Positions 23,414-31,926 of a DNA stretch of 64,000 bases are shown here, one piece after another. The notes under the pieces were generated by a model. It saw only the letters and a program-made list of their open reading frames with translations. It had not been told where the DNA came from and did not search any database. The stretch lies in the NCBI GenBank assembly GCA_048393055.1, contig DBFJJS010000004.1:1-64000 (forward strand), written 5' to 3'. Each line of letters begins with the position of its first letter. The stretch's first letter is position 1. The position numbers were made by a program, and so were the translations under genes. The DNA is from Faeciplasma sp048393055. Its GTDB lineage: Bacteria; Bacillota; Clostridia; Oscillospirales; Ruminococcaceae.

Positions 23414-24868
23414 ATGGGGAATCAGGAAAGGGCGCCGATATACGAGGCGCTGGAGGAGTTCAGGCGGAACAGAGTCGTGCCGTTTGATGTTCCGGGTCAC
23501 AAAAGAGGAAGGGGGAACCCGGAGCTGGTAAGGCTTTTGGGAAAACAATGCGTAGAGCTTGACGTAAATTCGATGAAACCGCTTGATAACCTATGTCATC
23601 CCGTTTCCGTTATCAAGGAGGCGGAAGAGCTCGCAGCGGAGGCTTTCGGGGCGTCTTATGCGTTTTTGATGGTCGGAGGGACTACGTCGTCGGTGCAGTC
23701 GATGGTTTTAACCGCCTGCAAGCACGGCGAAAAGATAATCCTTCCCAGAAACGTGCACAGAAGCGTGATAAACGCTCTTGTAATTAACGGGGCTACCCCC
23801 ATATATGTCAACCCGGACGTTGACAAAAAGCTCGGAATAGCGCTTGGAATGAAGATATCGCAGGTTGAAAAGGCGATAGAGGAAAACCCCGACGCTGTGG
23901 CGATACTTGTAAACAACCCGACGTACTACGGAATATGTTCAAACCTCAAGAAAATCGTGGAGCTTGCGCACGCCCACAACATGATGGTGCTTGTGGACGA
24001 GGCACACGGAACGCACTTTTACTTCGGCGAGGACATGCCGATAAGCGCGATGGCGGCGGGCGCAGACATGGCGAGCGTCAGCATGCACAAGTCCGGCGGG
24101 AGCCTTACCCAAAGCTCATTTTTGTTGGTAGGACCGAACGTCAGCCCGGGATATGTAAGGCAGGTAATTAACCTTACGCAGACGACAAGCGCGTCATATC
24201 TTTTGCTCGCAAGCCTGGATATTTCCCGCAGAAACCTTGCCATCAGGGGCAAGGAGGCGTTTGACGAGGTGGAGCGCATAGCGCAGTACGCAAGGACCGA
24301 GATAAACAAAATCGGCGGTTACTACGCCTATGGCGAGGAGCTGATCAACGGCGACAGCATATACGATTTCGACACCACAAAGCTGACGGTTTATACACTT
24401 GATATCGGTCTTGCCGGAATAGAGGTATACGACCTTTTAAGAGATGAATACGATATCCAGGTCGAGCTTGGCGATATCGGAAATATTCTCGCCTACATTT
24501 CAATAGGCGACAGAATGAGGGAAACCGAAAGACTGGTAAGCGCGCTGCACGATATAAAGCGCAGATATATGAGGGATAAGACGGGTCTTTTGGACAGGGA
24601 GTACATTTCCCCGCAGGTAGTTATGACGCCTCAGGAGGCGTTTTACGCTGCAAAGGAGGAGATGATACCGATAGAGCAGACCGAGGGCAGGATATGCACA
24701 GAGTTTGTAATGTGCTATCCACCCGGAATACCTATACTTGCGCCCGGCGAGAGGATAACCCGCGAGATAATAGATTATATTCTGTATGCCAAGGAAAAGG
24801 GCTGCTCCATCACCGGCACGGAGGATGAGAAGGTCGAAAGGCTGAATGTTATAAAGGAAAGGCTTTGA
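23414..24868 (+). CDS. speA: Orn/Lys/Arg decarboxylase family, probably biosynthetic arginine decarboxylase
   Basis: 484 aa from ATG 23414, seven bases after GGAGG (TTG 23408 is in frame but overlaps). It belongs to the PLP fold-type I decarboxylases: HKRG near 26, DEAHGTHF and the Schiff-base lysine in SMHKSGGSLTQSSFLL (about 225-240). The short length matches the SpeA/YaaO/Cad-like group of Firmicutes. Arginine is the most likely substrate because agmatinase (speB) is in the same operon: arginine gives agmatine, which SpeB splits to putrescine. Lysine or ornithine cannot be excluded from sequence. It is the first gene of a five-gene operon preceded by the terminator-bearing leader RNA. Confidence 0.88.
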   Translation: MGNQERAPIYEALEEFRRNRVVPFDVPGHKRGRGNPELVRLLGKQCVELDVNSMKPLDNLCHPVSVIKEAEELAAEAFGASYAFLMVGGTTSSVQSMVLTACKHGEKIILPRNVHRSVINALVINGATPIYVNPDVDKKLGIALGMKISQVEKAIEENPDAVAILVNNPTYYGICSNLKKIVELAHAHNMMVLVDEAHGTHFYFGEDMPISAMAAGADMASVSMHKSGGSLTQSSFLLVGPNVSPGYVRQVINLTQTTSASYLLLASLDISRRNLAIRGKEAFDEVERIAQYARTEINKIGGYYAYGEELINGDSIYDFDTTKLTVYTLDIGLAGIEVYDLLRDEYDIQVELGDIGNILAYISIGDRMRETERLVSALHDIKRRYMRDKTGLLDREYISPQVVMTPQEAFYAAKEEMIPIEQTEGRICTEFVMCYPPGIPILAPGERITREIIDYILYAKEKGCSITGTEDEKVERLNVIKERL

Positions 24869-24882
24869 AAGGAAGCGTTTGA

Positions 24883-25746
24883 ATGGAATTTTGGTTTTCT
24901 GAGATGCATACCCCGAGCGTAAAGCTTTCGGTGCAGGTTGACAAGCATCTGTACAGCGAGGAAAACGAGTATATACGTTTGGATATTTTTGATTCGCCGG
25001 AATTCGGCAGGTTTTTAACCGTAGACGGCTATATCATCACCACCGAGCGGGACGAGTTTATCTACCACGAAATGATGACGCATATACCGATGGCCGTGCA
25101 TCCCGACCCAAAAAAGATACTTGTTTTCGGCGCGGGTGACGGCGGAGTGGTAAGAGAGCTTTTAAAGTACCCAAACGTCGAGCAGATAGACATGGTAGAG
25201 GTAAACGAGGGTGTAGTCGAGGCGTGCATGAAATACCTGCCGTTCTGCGCCAGCGGGCTTGCCGACCCCAAGGTCACTATTTATTCGGACAACTCACTTC
25301 GCTTTATACGGCATATAGAAAACGAGTACGATGTCATCATCGTGGACTCAGCAGGCTTTTACGGTCCGGGAGAGAGCCTTCTCTCGAGGGAGTTTTACGG
25401 AAGCTGCTACCGCGCGCTCAAGGACGACGGCATAATGGTCAACCAGCATCAAAGCCCGTTTTACGACGAGGACAGGCTTGAAACCCAGAAGGCGCATAAG
25501 AGAATTTTGGAAAATTTCCCGATATGCCGCGTTTATCAGGCGCATATACCGTCCTATCCGTCCGGCTATTGGCTTTTCGGCTTTGCATCGAAGGTATACC
25601 ACCCCGTAAAGGATCTGCATTCGAAAAAATGGAAGGCGCTCGATATTGATACCCGTTATTATACGACAAACCTTCACAGAGGCTGCTTTGCGCTTCCGGC
25701 ATACGTTGAAAGAATGCTTGAGGACGTCGAGAACATACCGGACTGA
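24883..25746 (+). CDS. speE: Spermidine synthase family aminopropyltransferase with altered acceptor motif
   Basis: 287 aa, usual SpeE size. The decarboxy-SAM site is LVFGAGDGGVVRELL (about 80-94) and VEVNEGVV. The active-site segment reads DVIIVDSAGFYGPGE (about 150-164), where SpeE normally has D-S-S/T-D-P-x-G-P-A-E: the first Asp (155) is kept but the second is Gly158, and Pro is Phe. In known SpeE structures that second Asp contacts the diamine amine, so the acceptor may differ. The product would normally be spermidine from putrescine and decarboxylated SAM. No speD (SAM decarboxylase) is in this operon. Coupled closely to speA (14-base gap). Confidence 0.88.
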   Translation: MEFWFSEMHTPSVKLSVQVDKHLYSEENEYIRLDIFDSPEFGRFLTVDGYIITTERDEFIYHEMMTHIPMAVHPDPKKILVFGAGDGGVVRELLKYPNVEQIDMVEVNEGVVEACMKYLPFCASGLADPKVTIYSDNSLRFIRHIENEYDVIIVDSAGFYGPGESLLSREFYGSCYRALKDDGIMVNQHQSPFYDEDRLETQKAHKRILENFPICRVYQAHIPSYPSGYWLFGFASKVYHPVKDLHSKKWKALDIDTRYYTTNLHRGCFALPAYVERMLEDVENIPD

Positions 25747-25771
25747 TAATATCCTATAACAGGAGAGAAAT

Positions 25772-26629
25772 ATGCTTGATAAAAACATAGAAACGTTTAT
25801 TGCCTGCGATGCCGAATATGACGATGCGAAAATCGTTATTTTCGGAGCGCCGTTTGACAGTACCACCTCGTACCGCCCCGGGACAAGGTTCGCCAGCCGC
25901 GCCATAAGAAGCGAGTCCTATGGACTTGAGACCTACAGCCCGTATCAGGACAGGGATCTTGCGGATTGCAGCGTTTTTGACAGCGGGGACATAGAGCTTT
26001 GCATAGGAAGCAGCGAAATCGCGCTTGATCAGATTTCCGAACGCACCGCCGTTATTTTAAAGGACGGCAAGCTACCGCTTATGATAGGCGGAGAGCATCT
26101 CGTGACGCTGGGGGCGTTCAGGGAGGTTTATAAAAAATATCCCGATTTAAGGATAGTCCACTTTGACGCGCACGCTGACCTGCGGGACGATTACCTCGGG
26201 GTAAAGCTTTCGCACGCCTGCGTTATCCGCCGTTGCCATGATCTTGTGGGGGACGGACGAATTTTTCAGTTTGGAATCCGCTCCGGAGACAAAAGTGAGT
26301 TTTGCTGGTCGGGGCAGGGGCATACTCAGATGCGCAAATTTGATTTTGAAGGTCTTGACAGGACAGTAAAGCAGCTCAAGGGGAATCCCGTATACTTTAC
26401 TGTAGATTTAGACGTTTTGGACCCCTCGGTCTTTCCCGGCACGGGAACTCCCGAGGCGGGGGGAGTGAGCTTTACGGAGCTTTTAAACGCAGTGCTCACT
26501 GTCTGCCGGGGTGCGGATATCGTCGGTTGCGACGTAAACGAGCTGAGCCCCTTTTACGATCAGAGCGGCGTGTCCACGGCTGTGGCCTGCAAGGTAGTAA
26601 GGGAGCTTATTTTGGCTCTGCAAAAATAA
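25772..26629 (+). CDS. speB: Agmatinase
   Basis: 285 aa ureohydrolase. The Mn2+ ligand motifs are present: GGEHLVTLG, IVHFDAHADLRDDY and TVDLDVLDPSVFPGTGTPEAGG. The acidic metal ligands D-A-H-A-D and D-L-D are intact, so it is likely active. It converts agmatine to putrescine and urea and so connects the arginine decarboxylase at the operon start with the carboxyspermidine enzymes after it. AGGAGAG precedes ATG 25772. Confidence 0.93.
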   Translation: MLDKNIETFIACDAEYDDAKIVIFGAPFDSTTSYRPGTRFASRAIRSESYGLETYSPYQDRDLADCSVFDSGDIELCIGSSEIALDQISERTAVILKDGKLPLMIGGEHLVTLGAFREVYKKYPDLRIVHFDAHADLRDDYLGVKLSHACVIRRCHDLVGDGRIFQFGIRSGDKSEFCWSGQGHTQMRKFDFEGLDRTVKQLKGNPVYFTVDLDVLDPSVFPGTGTPEAGGVSFTELLNAVLTVCRGADIVGCDVNELSPFYDQSGVSTAVACKVVRELILALQK

Positions 26630-26652
26630 AAAAACGAAAGGGAGAGATACAA

Positions 26653-27912
26653 ATGGGCAAGTTATTAGTAATCGGCTGCGGCGGAGTCGCGGGAGTGGCA
26701 ATACAGAAGTGTGCGGCAAATTCCGAGGTATTCAGCGAGATATGCATCGCCAGCCGCACGCTGAGCAAGTGCGATGCCTTGAAGGAAAAGCTTGAAAAGA
26801 CGTCAGGCGCCAGGGTAACTACCGCAAAGGTAAACGCGGACGACACAGGCGAGCTTATCGCGCTTATAAACAGGGTAAAGCCGGAGGTGGTTTTGAACCT
26901 TGCGCTTCCTTATCAGGATCTTGCCATTATGGACGCATGCGTAGCGACGGGCGTAAACTATGTTGATACCGCAAACTACGAGCCTGAGGACACTCAGGAC
27001 CCCGAGTGGAGGAAAAAGTATGAGCAGCGCTGCAAGGACGAGGGCTTCACGGCGTATTTCGATTATTCCTGGCAATGGGCGTATCAGGACAAATTCAAAA
27101 ATGCAGGGCTTACCGCGATTTTGGGAAGCGGCTTTGACCCAGGCGTGACAAGCGTTTTCAGCGCCTATGCCCTAAAGCATTATTTTGACGAAATACATTA
27201 TATCGACATACTTGACTGCAACGGCGGCGACCACGGATATCCATTTGCGACCAACTTTAACCCAGAAATCAATTTAAGAGAGGTTTCCGCCAACGGCTCC
27301 TACCGGGAAAACGGACGCTGGGTGGAGACTGAGCCGATGGAGATAAAAAGGGAGTATGATTTTGACGGAGTGGGTAAAAAGGACATGTATCTTTTGCACC
27401 ACGAGGAAATCGAATCTCTTGCCAAAAATATTCCCGGCGTAAAGAGGATACGCTTCTTTATGACCTTCGGTCAGAGCTATTTAACACATATGAAATGTCT
27501 TGAAGACGTAGGAATGCTCAGTACCGAGCCGGTGATGTACGAGGGCAGGGAAATAGTCCCGATACAGTTTTTGAAGGCGCTTTTGCCCGATCCCGCGTCG
27601 CTTGGACCGAGAACGGTCGGAAAGACCAACATCGGCTGCATCTTCACCGGAGTTAAGGATGGCAGGGAAAAATCAATTTATATATACAACGTCTGCGACC
27701 ATCAGGAGTGCTACAAAGAGGTCGGCTCTCAGGCAATATCCTATACCACGGGAGTCCCCGCAATGATAGGAGCTATGCTTGTGATGAACGGCAAGTGGAG
27801 AGTGCCTGGAGTGCACAATCTCGAGGAGCTTGACCCTGATCCGTTTATGGACGCGCTGAACAAATGGGGGCTTCCATGGGTAGTGGACGAGAACCCGAGG
27901 CTTGTTGACTGA
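26653..27912 (+). CDS. Carboxynorspermidine/carboxyspermidine dehydrogenase (saccharopine dehydrogenase family)
   Basis: 419 aa from ATG 26653 (GGGAGAG upstream; the longer open frame starts inside speB). The Rossmann motif VIGCGGVAGVAIQKC opens the protein. The body (LNLALPYQDLAIMDACVATGVNYVDTANYEPED, GFDPGVTSVF) is that of the Lys1-like CANSDH family. It condenses putrescine with aspartate semialdehyde using NADPH to give carboxyspermidine. The partner decarboxylase nspC follows with one base between stop and start, which makes this assignment strong against a lysine-pathway role. Confidence 0.92.
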   Translation: MGKLLVIGCGGVAGVAIQKCAANSEVFSEICIASRTLSKCDALKEKLEKTSGARVTTAKVNADDTGELIALINRVKPEVVLNLALPYQDLAIMDACVATGVNYVDTANYEPEDTQDPEWRKKYEQRCKDEGFTAYFDYSWQWAYQDKFKNAGLTAILGSGFDPGVTSVFSAYALKHYFDEIHYIDILDCNGGDHGYPFATNFNPEINLREVSANGSYRENGRWVETEPMEIKREYDFDGVGKKDMYLLHHEEIESLAKNIPGVKRIRFFMTFGQSYLTHMKCLEDVGMLSTEPVMYEGREIVPIQFLKALLPDPASLGPRTVGKTNIGCIFTGVKDGREKSIYIYNVCDHQECYKEVGSQAISYTTGVPAMIGAMLVMNGKWRVPGVHNLEELDPDPFMDALNKWGLPWVVDENPRLVD

Positions 27913-27913
27913 T

Positions 27914-29059
27914 ATGCGCTTTGAGGATGTCAGAACTCCCTGCTACGTCATAGACGAGGACAGGCTAGAAAAAAATCTCATGGTGCTCAGTGGCGTAATG
28001 GACAGAACGGGCTGCAAAATACTTCTTGCGCAGAAGGCGTTCAGCTGTTACGGAGTCTATCCGCTTATTTCCAAGTATCTTTGCGGAGCGGCGGCAAGCG
28101 GTCTTTATGAGGCAAGGCTCTGTCATGAAAAAATGCCGTCCAATATGGAGAATCACATTTTCTCCCCCGCGTTTAAGGAAAGCGAAATCGAGGATATTTT
28201 CGAGATCTGCGACCATATCGTTTTTAATTCGGTGCGTCAGCTTATGCTGTATGCAAAGCGGGCAAAGGCTGCCGGACTTCAGGTGGGACTTAGGATAAAT
28301 CCTGAAAAATCAACTCAGGAGGGTCACGCCATTTACGACCCCTGTGCCCCTGGAAGCAGGCTTGGAACGACTGTCACGGAGCTTGACGAAGCGGTAAAAA
28401 ACAGTCCGGAGCTTTTGGGGCTTATCGATGGGCTGCACTTCCATACGCTGTGCGAGCAGAATTCCGACGCTTTGGAGGTTACGCTCGGCGCGGTAGAGGA
28501 CAAATTCGGAAGATATCTTGCAGGGATGAAATGGATTAATTTCGGAGGCGGACACCATATAACCAGAGAGGATTACGATATACCGCGTCTTGAAGCCTGC
28601 ATACGCCGCATGACTGAAAGATATGGTCTTGGGGTGTATTTAGAGCCAGGCGAGGCCGTGGCCTTAAACGCCGGATATCTTGTCACAACGGTGCTTGAGA
28701 TACAGCAAAAGGACAGGGCCGTAGCAATTTTGGACACCTCCGCCGCATGCCATATGCCGGACGTTTTGGAAATGCCCTACCGTCCTCCTCTCAGAGCAAG
28801 CGGCGAATCTGGCGAAAAAGCCTATACCTATACGTTCGGCGGACCCACCTGCCTTGCGGGCGATATAATCGGCAGCTACTCCTTTGATCGCAGGCTCTGC
28901 GAGGGCGACAGGCTTGTTTTTGAGGACATGGCGATATACTCAATGGTGAAAAACAACACTTTTAACGGTATGCCGCTTCCTGATATCTATCTTATGAGCG
29001 GCGGGGAGTGCAGGCTGTGGAAGAGGTTTGGATATGAGGATTTTGCCGGCAGGCTGTAA
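27914..29059 (+). CDS. nspC: Carboxynorspermidine/carboxyspermidine decarboxylase
   Basis: 381 aa from ATG 27914, one base after the preceding stop; an upstream TTG (27902) is less likely. It is a fold-type III PLP decarboxylase. The PLP lysine is in KILLAQKAFSCYG (about 35), the phosphate-binding Gly-rich part is INFGGGHH, and the catalytic Cys/Asp region is TFGGPTCLAGDIIG, the NspC form of the ornithine-decarboxylase-like fold. It removes the carboxyl from carboxyspermidine to give spermidine, the last step of the pathway. Confidence 0.93.
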   Translation: MRFEDVRTPCYVIDEDRLEKNLMVLSGVMDRTGCKILLAQKAFSCYGVYPLISKYLCGAAASGLYEARLCHEKMPSNMENHIFSPAFKESEIEDIFEICDHIVFNSVRQLMLYAKRAKAAGLQVGLRINPEKSTQEGHAIYDPCAPGSRLGTTVTELDEAVKNSPELLGLIDGLHFHTLCEQNSDALEVTLGAVEDKFGRYLAGMKWINFGGGHHITREDYDIPRLEACIRRMTERYGLGVYLEPGEAVALNAGYLVTTVLEIQQKDRAVAILDTSAACHMPDVLEMPYRPPLRASGESGEKAYTYTFGGPTCLAGDIIGSYSFDRRLCEGDRLVFEDMAIYSMVKNNTFNGMPLPDIYLMSGGECRLWKRFGYEDFAGRL

Positions 29060-29085
29060 AACTGTACGTATTTTTCGCGAATTCA

Positions 29086-29130
29086 AAAAAACCGCAGTCT
29101 GAAAATTTTCGGACTGCGGGTTTTTTATAA
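29086..29130. terminator. Bidirectional terminator between polyamine and malic enzyme operons
   Basis: CCGCAGTC pairs with GACTGCGG, flanked by AAAAAA on the left and TTTTTT on the right, serving both convergent transcripts. Confidence 0.88.
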
Positions 29131-29142
29131 TATGCTTTTGAC

Positions 29143-30315
29143 TTATAATCTTGCTACACCTGTTTTGCGCGCAGCCTCAACGACCGCTTTTGCAACAACC
29201 TCCGCTATTCGCTTGTCCAGCGCCGGAGCTATGATATTTTCGGTGCTCAGCTCATTGTACGGGATTAACGAGGCAAGAGCATAGGACGCCGCCATCTTCA
29301 TTTCCTCATTTATGCAGGTGGCGCGGCAGTCGAGAGCCCCTCTGAATATTCCAGGGAACGCCAGGACGTTGTTTATCTGATTCGGAAAGTCGGATCTTCC
29401 GGTGCCAACCACCTTTGCGCCCGCTTCGAGCGCGAGATCTGGCATGATTTCGGGAGTGGGATTTGCCATTGCAAAGACGATTGCCCCGTCGTTCATCGAG
29501 GACACCATTTCCTTTGTAACGATTCCGGGCGCGCTCACTCCTATAAATACATCCGCACCTTTAATAGCGTCGGCAAGAGAGCCGTGCAGGCATTCTTCGT
29601 TTGTGATTTTCGCCATTTCCATATGAGCCTCGCCGAGGGAGCTGTCGTCGCGGGAAAGTATTCCCTGTCGGTCCACCATTACAAGGTGCTTAAGACCGAG
29701 ATTTAAAAGATGACGTCCTATTGCAATTCCTGCCGAGCCTGCTCCGTTTATAACTGCTCTTACGTTCGGAATATCCTTTTTTACCACCTTCAGCGCGTTT
29801 ATCAACGCGGCTGCGACGACTATGGCGGTGCCGTGCTGGTCGTCGTGGAAAACGGGAATGTCGCATATTTTCTTAAGGCGCTTTTCTACCTCGAAGCACC
29901 TCGGCGCGCTGATATCCTCAAGATTTATCCCTCCGAACGAGCCTGACATAAGGTATATCGTGCGCACAAGCTCATCCACGTCCTTTGTTTTAAGGCATAT
30001 CGGAAACGCATCTACGCCTGCAAATTCCTTAAAGAGCGCGCATTTGCCCTCCATTACCGGCATCCCGGCCTCCGGCCCTATGTCCCCAAGACCGAGTATC
30101 GCCGTACCGTCCGTTATTACCGCGACAAGATTTGAGCGCCTTGTCAGCTCCCACGATTTGTTTATATCGTCCCGAATCGCAAGGCAGGGTTCTGCTACTC
30201 CGGGGGTATACGCCAGGGATAAATCCTCTCGTGTTCTTACCTTTACGCGTGAAACTACCTCTATTTTGCCATTCCATTCATAGTGTTTTTTAAGTGATTC
30301 TTCTCTTATATCCAT
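29143..30315 (-). CDS. NAD(P)-dependent malic enzyme
   Basis: 390 aa, the short bacterial form without a phosphotransacetylase domain. LAYTPGVAEPCLAI (about 34-47) holds the catalytic Tyr, GKCALFKEFAGVDAFPIC the substrate and metal region, and INGAGSAGIAIGRHLL the nucleotide-binding motif. It converts malate to pyruvate and CO2. Malic enzyme follows fumarase (24-base gap) on one transcript, giving fumarate to malate to pyruvate in two coupled steps. Cofactor preference is not certain. AAAGGAC precedes ATG 30315. Confidence 0.93.
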   Translation of the reverse strand: MDIREESLKKHYEWNGKIEVVSRVKVRTREDLSLAYTPGVAEPCLAIRDDINKSWELTRRSNLVAVITDGTAILGLGDIGPEAGMPVMEGKCALFKEFAGVDAFPICLKTKDVDELVRTIYLMSGSFGGINLEDISAPRCFEVEKRLKKICDIPVFHDDQHGTAIVVAAALINALKVVKKDIPNVRAVINGAGSAGIAIGRHLLNLGLKHLVMVDRQGILSRDDSSLGEAHMEMAKITNEECLHGSLADAIKGADVFIGVSAPGIVTKEMVSSMNDGAIVFAMANPTPEIMPDLALEAGAKVVGTGRSDFPNQINNVLAFPGIFRGALDCRATCINEEMKMAASYALASLIPYNELSTENIIAPALDKRIAEVVAKAVVEAARKTGVARL

Positions 30316-30339
30316 AGCTTTAAAGTCCTTTCACTGCAT

Positions 30340-31710
30340 TTATACCATCTGCTCCGGGTGGAAATACTTATCAAAATCGTCCTCAGACAAATAGCCCAGC
30401 TCGACGCACGCCTCTTTGAGGGACAGGTTTTCTCCGTAAGCCTTGTGTACTACCCTTGCGGCGTTTTCATAGCCTATATACGGGGTGAGGGCGGTAACAA
30501 GCATAAGGGAGCGGTTAAGGTTTTCGCTCATCTTTTCCCTGACAGGCCTTATCCCCCTGACGCAGTTTGCCTCAAAGGAGCGGCAGACGTCGCCAAGAAG
30601 CCTGACCGACTGGAGGTAATTGTATATGCATACCGGCATGAATACATTTAACTCAAAGTTTCCCTGAGACGCCGATATGCCGACGGCTACGTCGTTTGCC
30701 ATAACCTGAACCGCAACCATCGTCACCGCCTCGCACTGAGTTGGGTTTACCTTTCCCGGCATTATTGACGAGCCGGGTTCGTTTTCGGGGATGGTTATTT
30801 CCCCGAGACCGCATCTCGGTCCGCTTGCCAGCCAGCGCACATCGTTGGCTATCTTCATGAGGTCGCACGCAAGGGCCTTCAGGGCTCCGTGCGCGAAAAC
30901 AAGCTCATCCTTGGATGTGAGGGCGTGGAACTTGTTTTCCGCGGTCACAAACTCAGAGCCTGTTATTTCGCTTATTTCAGCCGCGACGGCTTTGTCGAAC
31001 CCTTTTGGAGCGTTCAAGCCTGTGCCGACCGCTGTCGCTCCCAGAGCGAGCCTTCTCAGAGGCCTAAGCGACGCCTCTATCATTTCAACGTCGCGCTCGA
31101 GCGACGATCTCCAGCCGCTTATCTCCTGACCGAAGGTTATCGGGGTAGCGTCCTCAAGATGCGTTCTGCCGCTCTTGACAATATCCATGTTATCGTTTTC
31201 GAGTCTCATGAGAGTTTCAATAAGGGCCTGAACCGCCGGAATAAGCGAGCCCTCGGTTTCCAGCACCGCGGCAATGTGCATTGCGGTGGGAAAGGTGTCG
31301 TTTGAGGACTGGGACATATTCACGTCGTCGTTGGGATGAAGGAGCTTTTTGCCGGCAAGCTCGTTGCCCCTGTTAGCTATTACCTCGTTGACGTTCATGT
31401 TGCTCTGAGTGCCGCTGCCGGTCTGCCATACGGCGAGAGGGAAGTGCTCAGAAAGAGCGCCGCTTATGACCTCTTCCGCCGCTTCGCTAATATAACGGCA
31501 CTTTTCCTGCGTCATCCTGTTCGGGATAAGCTCGGCGTTTGTCCTTGCAGCCGCAAGCTTTAAAAATCCGAATGCGCGAATGATTTCCTTCGGCATTTTC
31601 TCGATTCCTATTTTAAAGTTTTCAAGGCTGCGCTGAGTTTGCGCGCCCCAGTATTTGTCTGCCGGGACTAAGACCTCTCCTAAAGAATCGTGTTCGGTGC
31701 GGTACTCCAT
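30340..31710 (-). CDS. fumC: Fumarate hydratase, class II
   Basis: 456 aa, full class II length. The family signature GSSIMPGKVNPTQCE (about 313-327) is intact, and TGSGTQSNMNVNEVIANR and HPNDDVNMSQSSND are the other active-site blocks. It hydrates fumarate to malate without an iron-sulfur cluster, which is notable since many anaerobes use the class I enzyme. First gene of the two-gene operon with malic enzyme. Confidence 0.97.
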   Translation of the reverse strand: MEYRTEHDSLGEVLVPADKYWGAQTQRSLENFKIGIEKMPKEIIRAFGFLKLAAARTNAELIPNRMTQEKCRYISEAAEEVISGALSEHFPLAVWQTGSGTQSNMNVNEVIANRGNELAGKKLLHPNDDVNMSQSSNDTFPTAMHIAAVLETEGSLIPAVQALIETLMRLENDNMDIVKSGRTHLEDATPITFGQEISGWRSSLERDVEMIEASLRPLRRLALGATAVGTGLNAPKGFDKAVAAEISEITGSEFVTAENKFHALTSKDELVFAHGALKALACDLMKIANDVRWLASGPRCGLGEITIPENEPGSSIMPGKVNPTQCEAVTMVAVQVMANDVAVGISASQGNFELNVFMPVCIYNYLQSVRLLGDVCRSFEANCVRGIRPVREKMSENLNRSLMLVTALTPYIGYENAARVVHKAYGENLSLKEACVELGYLSEDDFDKYFHPEQMV

Positions 31711-31760
31711 AGACTTTACGTCCTTTCCTGTTATTTTTCGCTCATATTCGTCTGCGTATG

Positions 31761-31789
31761 ATTATAGCATGCGTTAAGGAGTTTTTCAA
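31761..31789 (-). promoter_or_regulatory. Promoter of fumC-malic enzyme operon
   Basis: On the minus strand TTGAAA (31789-31784), 17-base spacer and perfect TATAAT (31766-31761), about 45 bases before the start codon. Confidence 0.85.
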
Positions 31790-31850
31790 GGATAAACCGT
31801 TTTCTGCACTCAGAGCAAAAATAGCTCAGAGCAAAACTGAATCAGGGGGG

Positions 31851-31880
31851 TTGCGCGCGGTATGCGATATGTGGTAAAAT
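31851..31880 (+). promoter_or_regulatory. Possible promoter of the GH36 gene
   Basis: TTGCGC (31851-31856), 18-base spacer, TAAAAT (31875-31880). Weak -35. The direct repeat CTCAGAGCAAAA occurs twice just before it (31810-31821 and 31825-31836), a possible operator. Confidence 0.45.
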
Positions 31881-31926
31881 GTAACCGCATTTTTGCGGGA
31901 ATCTTTTAATAGCTTGGAGGCATTAT

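Noticed and set aside
23218..23487. 89-aa plus-strand open frame crossing the terminator into speA
   Set aside because: It spans an intrinsic terminator and overlaps speA in another frame; composition fits RNA structure, not coding.
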